Below are positions 9,246 to 16,864 of a DNA stretch of 38,941 nt, piece by piece. Numbering within the stretch: position 1 is the stretch's first letter; every line of letters starts with the position of its first letter. The stretch is taken from NCBI GenBank assembly GCA_025355875.1, contig JANXYV010000098.1, positions 1-38,941 of the forward strand, in the 5' to 3' direction. A model generated the notes under the pieces. It saw only the letters and a program-made list of their open reading frames with translations, was not told the origin of the DNA and ran no database searches. Both the position numbers and the translations under genes were made by a program. Source of the DNA: Prolixibacteraceae bacterium. Lineage in GTDB: Bacteria; Bacteroidota; Bacteroidia; Bacteroidales; Prolixibacteraceae.

Positions 9246-10478
9246 TTAGTGGAAAAACAGATACGCCAAAAGGATAGCCGCTGTAATGCCGGCAAAATCG
9301 GCGATCAGCCCGCATGTTAAAGCGTAGCGTGTATTTTTTATGCCAACCGATCCGAAATAAACCGCAAGGATATAAAATGTGGTATCTGCCGATCCCTGGA
9401 TAGTACACGCAACCCTTCCGACAAAGGAATCGGCTCCGTAATTCTTCATCGTATCCACCATCATTCCGCGCGCGCCGCTGCCGCTCAGAGGTTTCATCAA
9501 AGCAGTGGGCAACGCCGCTATAAAATCGGTATTAAATCCAATCTTCTGAAAAAACCAGGTGACACCCGAAATAACCCATTCCAATGCTCCGGAAGTCCGG
9601 AAAACCCCGATGGCAACCAGAATGGCAATCAGATAAGGAATGATCATGACAGCAGTATGAAAACCTTCTTTGGCGCCTTCAATAAAAGCGTCATAAACAT
9701 TCACTTTTTTTCGTAATGCCAGAAGTATAAAACTGATGATGATCGAAAAAATGATCAGGTTACTGGCAACAGACGAAATAGTCTGGATCTGATCTTTCGG
9801 CAAACCGGAAAAAAACCAGATTGTTGCTGCAATCAACACCGATAAACCTCCAAGGTAAGCCAGGATAGTCCGGTCGAGAAGGTTAATTTTCTGATGCCAT
9901 GCTACCGAAATCACTCCAGCCATCGTTGAAAAGAAAGTGGCCAGCAATATAGGAATAAATACATCGGAAGGGTTAACAGCTCCAAGTTGTGCACGGTAAA
10001 CCATGATGCTGATTGGGATGATCGTCAATCCTGAAGCATTTAATACCAAAAACATGATTTGTGCGTCTGAAGCAGTATCAGGAGTAGCATTCGTTTCCTG
10101 CATTTCCTTCATGGCCTTCAGTCCCATAGGAGTTGCGGCATTGTCGAGATTCAGCATATTGGCGGCAATATTCATTATGATTGACCCGTAAGCAGGATGA
10201 TCTTTGCCTAATGAAGGAAAAAGCTTATTGAAAAACGGACCGACCAGCTTTGAAAATACTTTCACCACTCCACCTTTTTCTCCGATTTTCATGATCCCCA
10301 TCCAAAGTGTCAAAACTCCGGTAAGTCCAAGCGAAATCTCAAAACCCGATTTTGCCATATCGAAGGTGGAATTCATCATTTCGGCGAAAATATTCATGTC
10401 GCCGAAAAAAATAAGTTTTACCAACCCGATCACAAAAGCCACCACAAAGAAGAAAATCCAGATATAATTTAAAGCCAT
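9246..10478 (-). CDS. Fused SpmA/SpmB-like nucleoside-recognition (Gate) membrane protein
   Basis: 410 residues. The N-terminal half resembles spore maturation protein SpmA (SFEISLGLTGVLTLWMGIMKIGEKGG, NIAANMLNLDNAATPMGLKAM). The C-terminal half resembles SpmB (GAKEGFHTAVMIIPYLIAILVAIG, LMKPLSGSGARGM, TIQGSADTTFYILAVYFG). Each half carries one nucleoside-recognition (Gate) domain with several membrane helices. The single-chain fusion is known in Bacteroidota, which do not sporulate, so the name describes ancestry and not role. The substrate is unknown. It is monocistronic, leftward, converging on the Dabb gene; the sequence upstream shows no clear promoter. Confidence 0.85.
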   Translation of the reverse strand: MALNYIWIFFFVVAFVIGLVKLIFFGDMNIFAEMMNSTFDMAKSGFEISLGLTGVLTLWMGIMKIGEKGGVVKVFSKLVGPFFNKLFPSLGKDHPAYGSIIMNIAANMLNLDNAATPMGLKAMKEMQETNATPDTASDAQIMFLVLNASGLTIIPISIMVYRAQLGAVNPSDVFIPILLATFFSTMAGVISVAWHQKINLLDRTILAYLGGLSVLIAATIWFFSGLPKDQIQTISSVASNLIIFSIIISFILLALRKKVNVYDAFIEGAKEGFHTAVMIIPYLIAILVAIGVFRTSGALEWVISGVTWFFQKIGFNTDFIAALPTALMKPLSGSGARGMMVDTMKNYGADSFVGRVACTIQGSADTTFYILAVYFGSVGIKNTRYALTCGLIADFAGITAAILLAYLFFH

Positions 10479-10560
10479 TGAAGTCAGATAGAATATTGCG
10501 GACTAAATATAGATAAAAAAGCGTATGATCCGTGGTTCAGTCAGGTAGCCGGAAAATAAA

Positions 10561-10596
10561 AAAGGTCATTCCGAATTTGACTTCAGAATGACCTTT
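10561..10596 (-). terminator. Intrinsic terminator of carAB
   Basis: A perfect 11-bp inverted repeat (AAAGGTCATTC at 10561-10571 and its complement at 10586-10596) with a 14-nt loop. In the leftward direction it is followed by a T-rich run (TTTTTTATTTT). It lies 133 bp beyond the carB stop, in the right orientation to end the carA-carB transcript before the SpmA/B-like gene. The stem resembles dispersed GTCATTC...GAATGAC repeats common in bacterial genomes. Confidence 0.7.
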
Positions 10597-10600
10597 GTAG

Positions 10601-10724
10601 ACTCCCCTAAACCCTCCCAAAGAGGAGGATTTGGCCTGGAAACAATTAAATGATCATACAATCAGGACTTCCATTGCCCAAACTCCCTTCCTCATTTTGG
10701 GGAAGAGCCGGGGATGGGGCTTCT
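10601..10724. repeat. Two copies of a C/G-rich dispersed repeat downstream of carB
   Basis: One copy at 10601-10635 (ACTCCCCTAAACCCTCCC then AGAGGAGG) and one at 10682-10724 (CTCCCTTCC then GGGGAAG, ending GGGGATGGGGCTTC). Both belong to the family seen again at 15865, 19136, 20073 and 23231: a CTCCCC tract, a short A-rich spacer and a GAGGGG tract that can fold into a hairpin, often ending GGGCTT. The copies are non-coding. Confidence 0.6.
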
Positions 10725-10728
10725 TTTC

Positions 10729-13700
10729 TTAATCTTTGTACTCGTCCCAGCTTTTAATCGTCAAGTCTTCCATTCCGTATTTACAGAAGGCGTATATAAA
10801 AGCGCTCGCTACGCGGGCATTGGTAATCAAAGGTATGCTGTAATCAATTGCGCTACGACGGATAGTGTATCCGTTGGTGATTTCACGGGTGGTATGGTCT
10901 TTCGGAATGTTGATAACCAAATCGATCTTCTTTTCCTTAATATACTCCAATGTATTCGGATGTTTGTCAGTTTCATCAGGCCAGAAAAGTCGGGTTGACA
11001 CAACCCCATTGTCAGCCAAAAATTGCTGTGTTCCTCCGGTGGCATAAAGGTTAAAGCCACGTTCAGCAAGCATTCTGGCGCTGCTGAGTAATTCAATTTT
11101 CGAGCGCGTTTCACCCGATGAAATCAGGATGTTTTTCTTCGGAATAGAATATCCTACCGAAAGCATCGATTTCAGGATGGCTTCGTAAAAGTTTTCACCG
11201 ATACAGCCCACTTCCCCTGTTGACGACATATCGACACCCAAAACCGGGTCGGCATTCAGTAACCGTGCAAAAGAGAACTGAGCTGCTTTCACGCCAACAT
11301 AATCCAATTCAAAAAGCGATTTGTCGGGCTTCTGGAAAGGAACATCCAGCATAACCTGTGTGGCAATTTCAATCAGATTGTATTTCATCACCTTCGAAAC
11401 GAACGGGAAACTGCGCGATGCCCGGAGGTTGCATTCGATGACCTTAATATCATTGTCTTTTGCCAGCAACTGCATATTGAAAGGCCCGGTAATATAGAGT
11501 TCTTTGGCAATCTGGCGGGCAATTTTCTTGATCCGGCGAATAGTTTCGATATACAACTTTTGAGGAGGAAAAACGATGGTTGCATCGCCTGAGTGAACTC
11601 CTGCAAACTCCACATGCTCCGAAATGGCATATGCCACAACCTCCCCATTTTTTGCAACGGCATCTATTTCAATTTCTTTGGCTTGCTCAATAAATTCGGA
11701 AACCACCACCGGATGTTCCTTCGATACATTGGCTGCCAGCGTGAGAAAATGCTGCAACTGGTCTTTGTTCGAAACCACGTTCATGGCTGCGCCTGAAAGC
11801 ACATATGAAGGACGGATCAGAACCGGGAAATCCACTTCATCGACAAATGTATAGATGTCTTCGATACTTGTAAGTTCTGACCACCGGGGCTGGTCGATGC
11901 CAAGCATATCGCACAACGAACTGAATTTTTTACGGTCTTCGGCGCGATCAATATTGGTGGGTGAGGTGCCCAAAATCGGAACGTTCTGACGGTGCAATTT
12001 CATAGCCAGGTTATTTGGAATCTGTCCACCCATCGACAAAACCACACCTTTTGGCACTTCCAGATCAACAATGTCCATCACCCGTTCGAAAGTCAGTTCA
12101 TCGAAATACAGCCGGTCGCAGGTATCATAATCAGTACTCACCGTCTCCGGATTGTAATTAATCATGACTGAACGATAATTTTCCTTGTGGATCGTGGTAA
12201 TCGCGTTCACACTGCACCAGTCGAATTCGACAGAACTTCCTATGCGGTATGCTCCAGAACCCAAAACAATTACTGACTTTTCGTCGCGTGGAAATTCCAC
12301 ATCGTGTTCGTTTCCGTTGTAGGTCAGGTACAAGTAGTTGGTCTGTGCCGGATATTCGCCTGCCAAAGTATCTATTTGTTTTACCGAGGGCAAGATATTC
12401 TTGCTCTTGCGCCATTCGCGCACTTTCAGCAAATCGCTGGTAATATTTTTATTCGACGATTTCAACACCAAACGGGCTAGCTGAAAATCGGAAAATCCTT
12501 CCTTTTTTGCCTGAAGCAATAGGGCATCGTCCAGTGTTGGAAGTGAATTGACTTGCTCCAGCTTATTTTTTGTGACATGTATATTATGAAGTTTTTGCAA
12601 AAACCACCGGTCAATTTTGGTCTTTTCATAGATTTCATCCACTGAATAATCTTTGTTGAATGCCTCAGCAATAGCGAAGATTCTGCGATCTGTTGGATTG
12701 CTCAGCTCTTCGTCGATCTGTTCAATGGTGATTTCCTCATTATTTGCCACAAATCCATGCATCCCAATTCCGACCATTCGGATACCTTTCTGAATGGCTT
12801 CTTCGAATGAGCGGCCAATCGACATGATTTCTCCTACCGATTTCATTGAACTTCCCAGGTTTTTCGATACTCCGGAAAATTTATTCAAATCCCAGCGTGG
12901 AATTTTACAAACGATATAGTCAAGGGCGGGTTCGAAAGCAGCTGTGGTCACTTTGGTCACCTGATTACTCAGTTGGTGCAACCCATAGCCCAAACCCAGT
13001 TTCGCTGCCACGAAAGCCAACGGATAACCGGTTGCTTTAGAAGCCAGTGCAGAAGAGCGCGACAAACGAGCGTTTACCTCAATTACCCGGTAATCTTCCG
13101 AGTGTGGATCGAGCGCATATTGTACGTTACATTCACCCACGATTCCGATATGACGGATAATCTTGATGGCAAGCGCACGTAGTTTGTGATATTCAGAGTT
13201 TGAAAGGGTTTGCGACGGAGCAACTACGATACTTTCGCCGGTATGAATGCCAAGCGGATCGAAATTCTCCATGTTACAAACCGTGATGCAATTATCGAAC
13301 CGGTCACGGACCACTTCGTATTCCACCTCTTTCCAGCCTTTGATTGATTCTTCAACGAGAATCTGAGGTGAATATGTGAATGCCTTTGATGCCAATGATT
13401 CCAGTTCTTCATCGTTGACGCAGAATCCGCTACCCAATCCTCCCAGCGTATAAGCAGCCCGGATGATGATTGGATAACCAACGATTTTAACTGCGGCAAA
13501 AGCTTCTTCCATGTTTAGGCAGGCAATGCTTCGGGGAGTCAACACATCAATCTCAGCCAGTTTTCCGGAGAAAATTTCACGGTCTTCGGTATCAATAATT
13601 GATTGAACCGGAGTTCCAACCACTTTTACATTGTATTTATCCAGAATTCCCTGACGGAAAAGTGCAACCCCGCAATTCAGGGCTGTTTGTCCGCCGAAAG

Positions 13701-13962
13701 CCAGCAAAATTCCATCCGGTTTTTCCTTGATGATCACTTGTTCTACAAAAAACGGTGTCACAGGAAGGAAATAAATCCGGTCGGCAATATCTTCCGAAGT
13801 TTGAATGGTTGCGATGTTCGGATTAATCAGAACGGTTTCCACATTCTCCTCTTTCAGGGCTTTCAATGCCTGAGATCCGGAATAGTCGAACTCACCGGCC
13901 TCACCGATTTTCAGCGCTCCCGACCCCAGTACGATTACTTTTTTAATGTCTTTATTTATCAT
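10729..13962 (-). CDS. carB: Carbamoyl-phosphate synthase large subunit, arginine-type
   Basis: 1077 residues, full length. It makes carbamoyl phosphate from ATP, bicarbonate and ammonia passed from CarA. Two homologous ATP-grasp halves are visible (GSGALKIGEAGEFDYSG at the N-terminus and GSGAYRIGSSVEFDWC near residue ~560). A C-terminal MGS-like regulatory domain follows (SARMLAERGFNLYATGGTQ). The N-terminal segment DRIYFLPVTPFFVEQVI and the GGQTALNCGVALFRQGIL region look more like animal CAD/CPS1 than like the common bacterial enzyme. The position beside argR and the arg operon suggests the arginine-dedicated copy; a second, pyrimidine copy may lie elsewhere. It starts 74 bp after carA, across a heptanucleotide repeat, and ends at a terminator. 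Confidence 0.95.
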   Translation of the reverse strand: MINKDIKKVIVLGSGALKIGEAGEFDYSGSQALKALKEENVETVLINPNIATIQTSEDIADRIYFLPVTPFFVEQVIIKEKPDGILLAFGGQTALNCGVALFRQGILDKYNVKVVGTPVQSIIDTEDREIFSGKLAEIDVLTPRSIACLNMEEAFAAVKIVGYPIIIRAAYTLGGLGSGFCVNDEELESLASKAFTYSPQILVEESIKGWKEVEYEVVRDRFDNCITVCNMENFDPLGIHTGESIVVAPSQTLSNSEYHKLRALAIKIIRHIGIVGECNVQYALDPHSEDYRVIEVNARLSRSSALASKATGYPLAFVAAKLGLGYGLHQLSNQVTKVTTAAFEPALDYIVCKIPRWDLNKFSGVSKNLGSSMKSVGEIMSIGRSFEEAIQKGIRMVGIGMHGFVANNEEITIEQIDEELSNPTDRRIFAIAEAFNKDYSVDEIYEKTKIDRWFLQKLHNIHVTKNKLEQVNSLPTLDDALLLQAKKEGFSDFQLARLVLKSSNKNITSDLLKVREWRKSKNILPSVKQIDTLAGEYPAQTNYLYLTYNGNEHDVEFPRDEKSVIVLGSGAYRIGSSVEFDWCSVNAITTIHKENYRSVMINYNPETVSTDYDTCDRLYFDELTFERVMDIVDLEVPKGVVLSMGGQIPNNLAMKLHRQNVPILGTSPTNIDRAEDRKKFSSLCDMLGIDQPRWSELTSIEDIYTFVDEVDFPVLIRPSYVLSGAAMNVVSNKDQLQHFLTLAANVSKEHPVVVSEFIEQAKEIEIDAVAKNGEVVAYAISEHVEFAGVHSGDATIVFPPQKLYIETIRRIKKIARQIAKELYITGPFNMQLLAKDNDIKVIECNLRASRSFPFVSKVMKYNLIEIATQVMLDVPFQKPDKSLFELDYVGVKAAQFSFARLLNADPVLGVDMSSTGEVGCIGENFYEAILKSMLSVGYSIPKKNILISSGETRSKIELLSSARMLAERGFNLYATGGTQQFLADNGVVSTRLFWPDETDKHPNTLEYIKEKKIDLVINIPKDHTTREITNGYTIRRSAIDYSIPLITNARVASAFIYAFCKYGMEDLTIKSWDEYKD

Positions 13963-13970
13963 GATGTCTT

Positions 13971-14033
13971 AAATTTCAAGTTCCAAATTTCAAGTCCCAG
14001 GTTTTCCGGTCTCCTGTCTTCGGACTTCTGTCT
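13971..14033. repeat. Degenerate heptanucleotide tandem repeat between carA and carB
   Basis: Nine consecutive 7-nt units fill almost the whole carA-carB gap. They begin AAATTTC, AAGTTCC and repeat that pair with one change, then drift to CCTGTCT, TCGGACT and TCTGTCT. The 7-base phase is kept throughout. The function is unknown. Being between two cotranscribed genes, it would be carried in the mRNA. Confidence 0.6.
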
Positions 14034-14036
14034 TTT

Positions 14037-15128
14037 TTACTTCTTCGTCTTTTTATATTCAATCACATTCTTCATGAAATCATCAAACAGAAACTCGGTA
14101 TCAACCGGTCCGCTGGCAGCTTCAGGATGGAATTGCGTCGAGAAGAAAGGTTTGGTTTTATGGCGGATTCCTTCGTTGGTTTGGTCGTTTACGTTGGTAA
14201 ACAAGGGTTCCCAATCAGCAGGTAACGTTTTGGTATCGACAGCGAAACCGTGGTTCTGTGAAGTGATGAAACAGCGATCGGTTCCTTGCAGCAACACCGG
14301 TTGGTTGTGACTGCGGTGACCGAATTTCAGCTTGTAGGTTTCAGCTCCGGCAGCACGCGCCAACAACTGGTTTCCGAGGCAAATTCCCATGATTGGCTTT
14401 TCTGCAGCCATCGTTTTTCGGATGTTTGCAACAGTAGCATCGCACAAAGCCGGATCACCAGGTCCATTCGAAAGAAAGATTCCGTCAAAATCTTCAGTAT
14501 TGAAATCATAGTCCCAGGGCACAACAATAACCGTCGCATTTCTATTCATCAAACAACGGATGATATTATATTTTACACCGCAATCGACCAAAACAATTCG
14601 GTGTTCACCATTACCATAAACTTCAACTTTATCAGAACTTGCAATGGCAACGAGGTTCTCCTGATTGGGATCATAAAAATCGATCAATTCGTCTTCAAAC
14701 TCAATTTTGCCCAGCAACGAACCTTTTACGCGGATAATTTTAGTCAGAGCACGGGTATCTATTCCGAATAAACCGGGCACTTTATGTTCTTTCAACCAGT
14801 CTCCCAAACTCTTGATAGCATTCCAGTGACTGTATTCAAACGAATAATCCGAAACAATTAAGCCAGTGATATGAATCTTGTCTGATTCGTAAAACTCATA
14901 AAGGTTTTTCTCTTTCGAGTCGCTAGGCACACCATAGTTTCCTATCAGCGGAAAGGTCGATACCAGGATTTGACCGGTATAAGAAGGATCTGTTAAACTT
15001 TCGGGATATCCTGTCATAGCTGTATAAAAAACGACTTCCCCGGCTACTGACTTTTCATATCCGAACGATTGTCCTTCAAAAGTTGTCCCGTCTTCAAGGA
15101 TCAATCTGACTTTTCTAAGTTGTGTCAT
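14037..15128 (-). CDS. carA: Carbamoyl-phosphate synthase small (glutaminase) subunit
   Basis: 363 residues. This class I glutamine amidotransferase supplies ammonia to CarB. The catalytic triad is Cys250 (GICLGNQ), His334 and Glu336 (TQFHPEA). The N-terminal CPSase domain starts VRLILEDGTTFEGQSFG. Segments such as GNYGVPSD, DCGVKYNIIRCL and VVPWDYDF resemble the glutaminase part of eukaryotic CAD, in line with the large subunit. The gene is first in a leftward carA-carB operon. It is preceded by a probable attenuator and leader ORF (see 15155-15279), so its expression is likely controlled by premature termination as well as by initiation. It is divergent from argR. Confidence 0.95.
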   Translation of the reverse strand: MTQLRKVRLILEDGTTFEGQSFGYEKSVAGEVVFYTAMTGYPESLTDPSYTGQILVSTFPLIGNYGVPSDSKEKNLYEFYESDKIHITGLIVSDYSFEYSHWNAIKSLGDWLKEHKVPGLFGIDTRALTKIIRVKGSLLGKIEFEDELIDFYDPNQENLVAIASSDKVEVYGNGEHRIVLVDCGVKYNIIRCLMNRNATVIVVPWDYDFNTEDFDGIFLSNGPGDPALCDATVANIRKTMAAEKPIMGICLGNQLLARAAGAETYKLKFGHRSHNQPVLLQGTDRCFITSQNHGFAVDTKTLPADWEPLFTNVNDQTNEGIRHKTKPFFSTQFHPEAASGPVDTEFLFDDFMKNVIEYKKTKK

Positions 15129-15147
15129 TGTTTCAATGCTAAATATT

Positions 15148-15187
15148 AAAAAAAATGCGTTTGACTACGGCTGTAGGGCAAACGCAT
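15148..15187 (-). terminator. Intrinsic terminator in the carA leader (attenuator candidate)
   Basis: On the minus strand a perfect 9-bp stem (ATGCGTTTG at 15187-15179 with CAAACGCAT at 15163-15155) encloses a second small stem (CTAC/GTAG around AGCC). It is followed directly by a run of eight T (including the last base of the stem). It lies 19 bp upstream of the carA start, inside the leader, and so can only act by stopping transcription before carA. The leader ORF stop is 5 nt before the stem. Confidence 0.7.
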
Positions 15188-15192
15188 GGTTG

Positions 15193-15279
15193 TTATTTCT
15201 TAAACAAACTGTCGGTACTATGTAACTTCGGATTTTCAACCTGGCACTTTTCAAGTTTAAATTCGTATGTCTTTTTCAT
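15193..15279 (-). CDS. Leader ORF of carAB, 28 codons
   Basis: An ATG at 15279-15277 opens a 28-codon frame that ends with TAA at 15195-15193. The peptide begins MKKTYEF and ends DSLFKK. It has seven Lys and no Arg, so it does not look like a classical arginine-codon leader. It begins 8 nt after a -7 promoter element, hence nearly leaderless, with GGCGGAA just before the ATG. A ribosome at its stop would cover the 5' arm of the terminator stem that starts 5 nt later. This resembles the layout of the E. coli pyrBI leader, where translation coupled to UTP-sensitive pausing prevents termination. No peptide homology is claimed. Confidence 0.5.
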   Translation of the reverse strand: MKKTYEFKLEKCQVENPKLHSTDSLFKK

Positions 15280-15287
15280 TTCCGCCA

Positions 15288-15295
15288 CAAAAATA
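15288..15295 (-). promoter_or_regulatory. -7 promoter element for carAB
   Basis: The minus strand reads TATTTTTG, a perfect TAnnTTTG. No clean TTTG is found 19-21 bp further upstream (an A/T-rich run is there instead), so only half of the consensus is seen. It would start transcription near 15282 and give a leader of about 150 nt containing the leader ORF and the terminator. Confidence 0.45.
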
Positions 15296-15318
15296 GATAT
15301 TAATTTCTGAAAAAAAAG

Positions 15319-15349
15319 TTTGTAATAACTATTTTTTTGCATAAATTTG
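15319..15349 (+). promoter_or_regulatory. argR promoter
   Basis: TTTG at 15319-15322, a 19-bp spacer and TAAATTTG at 15342-15349 match the full Bacteroidota consensus. Transcription would start near 15355, about 20 nt before the argR start. This promoter is back to back with the carA -7 element, 24 bp apart, so a regulator bound here could affect both directions. Confidence 0.65.
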
Positions 15350-15358
15350 CATCGAAAA

Positions 15359-15372
15359 TGTATATTTATACA
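15359..15372 (+). promoter_or_regulatory. Candidate ArgR operator over the argR start
   Basis: A perfect palindrome TGTATA-TT-TATACA lies between the predicted transcription start and the ATG at 15375. Its AT-rich 14-bp form is compatible with half of an ARG box, although the Bacteroidota consensus is not known to me. Binding here would block argR itself, the usual autoregulation of ArgR. I found no second clear copy in front of the GNAT gene or carA. Confidence 0.4.
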
Positions 15373-15374
15373 AA

Positions 15375-15857
15375 ATGAAGAATCGTACCAAAAGACAGCT
15401 TGCCATTAAACAGGTAATCCTCAGTAGCCGGATCAGCAGTCAGGATGAGCTTTTACGCATCCTGAAAGATCAGGGATTTGAGTTGACCCAGGCTACCTTA
15501 TCGCGCGATTTGAAAATTTTGAAAGTTGCAAAAGTGTCCGATAAGGAGTTGGGATATGTGTATATTATTCCTGAAGGAGTGAATATCGAATCTCAGCGCG
15601 AAAATTCACGGATCAATTTTTTAGCCGATGGGTTTCGCGATTTGCAGTTCTCCGGAAACCTGGCCGTTATAAGGACCTTGCCAGGTTATGCAAACAGCCT
15701 TGCCGTGGTGATTGACAAAGCTGAACCTTATGAAATCATTGGAACCATTGCCGGAGACGATACCATTTTACTGGTCATGCGAGAAGGAATTACGCACAGC
15801 GACCTGATCAACAGCCTCATTCTGGTGATGCCAAAACTGGAGGATAAACTGGGGTAA
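15375..15857 (+). CDS. argR: Arginine repressor
   Basis: 160 residues, normal for ArgR. The N-terminal winged helix-turn-helix domain carries LTQATLSRDLKILKVAKV (Ser43-Arg44-Asp45 in the recognition helix). The C-terminal oligomerisation and arginine-binding domain carries GTIAGDDTILLVMREG (Asp128-Asp129 bind the arginine guanidinium in the family). It is a DNA-binding hexamer with arginine as co-repressor, and probably controls the downstream arg genes, carAB and itself. A strong consensus promoter and a palindrome overlap its 5' region. It is separated from the rest of the operon by ~300 bp of repeats. Confidence 0.95.
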   Translation: MKNRTKRQLAIKQVILSSRISSQDELLRILKDQGFELTQATLSRDLKILKVAKVSDKELGYVYIIPEGVNIESQRENSRINFLADGFRDLQFSGNLAVIRTLPGYANSLAVVIDKAEPYEIIGTIAGDDTILLVMREGITHSDLINSLILVMPKLEDKLG

Positions 15858-16165
15858 AAAAGAAAGCCTCCCCCAAACCCCCTCCAAAAGAGGGGGCTTA
15901 AAAAAGGAACAAAACAATGAATAGCCCTGGATTTCAACCCAGGCAAAATAAAAAGGTGCAATCTGCTTTGCCGTTCGGCTTTAGCAAACGGAAATGAAGA
16001 CCCAAAAGCTCTGTTAGGAGCGAAATATCGGTAGCCCCGGGTTTCAACCCGGAAAAAAAAAGAAAAAGAAGAAAACCGTCCGCGAGAAAGTGATACTAAA
16101 AGAGACAATGGTATTTCGGACGGAAAAGAAATAAAAATTGAAGGGTGTTTAAGAGAAAAAAGAAA
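15858..16165. repeat. Intergenic stretch built from two dispersed repeat families
   Basis: No gene is seen. At 15865-15900 lies a copy of the C/G-rich family (CCCCCTC/GAGGGGG stem at 15878-15896). At about 15918-16052 lies a second element: a hairpin core CCTGGATTTCAACCCAGG (15926-15943), an internal part with CTGTTAGGAGCGAAATATCG, and a second core CCGGGTTTCAACCCGG (16037-16052). I recall this unit (the GAGCGAAATATCGGTAG part with the PGTTTCAACC-type cores) from many Bacteroidota genomes. A further inverted repeat CCGTCCG/CGGACGG spans about 16077-16124. Confidence 0.6.
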
Positions 16166-16864
16166 ATGAAAGAACTTAAAAATATTATAATACTGGTTGC
16201 CACCGAAGAACATTTGAAATATGTTGATCAGGTGAACGATGCGATCGACATCGCTTCCAAAGAACGCGGAACCGGGATCGCCCGCCGCACCTATGATTAC
16301 ATCGGCTCAAAAATGCTGGACGGGAAAGCCATCATTGCCCTCGAAAATGGTGATACTTTTGCCGGATTCTGCTATGTGGAAACCTGGGGCGATAAAAGTT
16401 TTGTGGCCAATTCCGGATTGATTGTAGTCAAAGAATTCCGAAGTATCGGGCTGGCTACTGAAATCAAACGGAAAGCTTTTGCTCTCTCAAGAACGAAATA
16501 TCCGAATGCCAAAATTTTCGGTCTCACCACAGGGTTGGCCGTTATGAAAATCAACCATGAACTCGGTTATCGCCCGGTAACTTTTTCGGAACTGACTGAC
16601 GATGAAGATTTTTGGAAAGGTTGCCAAAGTTGTGTAAATTACGATATTTTACAGCGTACCGGAAAAAGCAAATGCCTCTGTACAGGCATGGTGTACGATC
16701 CGGCCTGGGAGAAGGAAAAAAAACCGGAAGAAAAGAAGCAAAACAATGGCTGGGCAATTAAAGGAACATTACTTGACATCATTAATAAATTGAAACCCAA
16801 TAAAAACGGATCACAGCTTAAAGGCATTTTCGGTTTTATACTGTTTAATAATAAAAAATCATGA
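16166..16864 (+). CDS. GNAT-family acyltransferase, candidate N-acylglutamate synthase
   Basis: 232 residues from the ATG at 16166 (a GTG at 16145 would add seven mostly basic residues with no benefit). The GNAT fold shows in LIVVKEFRSIGLATEIKRKAF, the acyl-CoA pyrophosphate loop region. A Cys-rich segment follows (Cys153-x2-Cys156 and Cys170-x-Cys172), which could bind a metal. A Lys/Glu-rich tail ends the protein. It overlaps argG by 4 bp (ATGA). No argA or argJ is seen in the window, so this gene is the natural candidate for the first step, acylation of glutamate by acetyl- or succinyl-CoA. From memory, a GNAT protein was tied genetically to this step in Bacteroides thetaiotaomicron; I have not checked that it is the same family. 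Confidence 0.75.
   Translation: MKELKNIIILVATEEHLKYVDQVNDAIDIASKERGTGIARRTYDYIGSKMLDGKAIIALENGDTFAGFCYVETWGDKSFVANSGLIVVKEFRSIGLATEIKRKAFALSRTKYPNAKIFGLTTGLAVMKINHELGYRPVTFSELTDDEDFWKGCQSCVNYDILQRTGKSKCLCTGMVYDPAWEKEKKPEEKKQNNGWAIKGTLLDIINKLKPNKNGSQLKGIFGFILFNNKKS

Noticed and set aside
10714-13499. Several open frames of 60-95 codons on the plus strand and in other phases opposite carB
   Set aside because: They lie entirely within the carB coding region, have no family motifs and look like mirror images of its codon use.
13603-14310. A 235-codon plus-strand frame across the carB start and carA end
   Set aside because: It runs antisense through two certain genes and the heptamer repeat, with Phe/Leu/Ser-rich composition typical of an antisense frame.
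14286-14771. A 161-codon plus-strand frame inside carA
   Set aside because: Antisense to a complete, motif-bearing gene; no start region or recognisable domain.
15728-16213. A 161-codon minus-strand frame across the argR end and the repeats
   Set aside because: It consists mostly of repeat sequence read through (Phe/Ser/Pro-rich) and overlaps argR.
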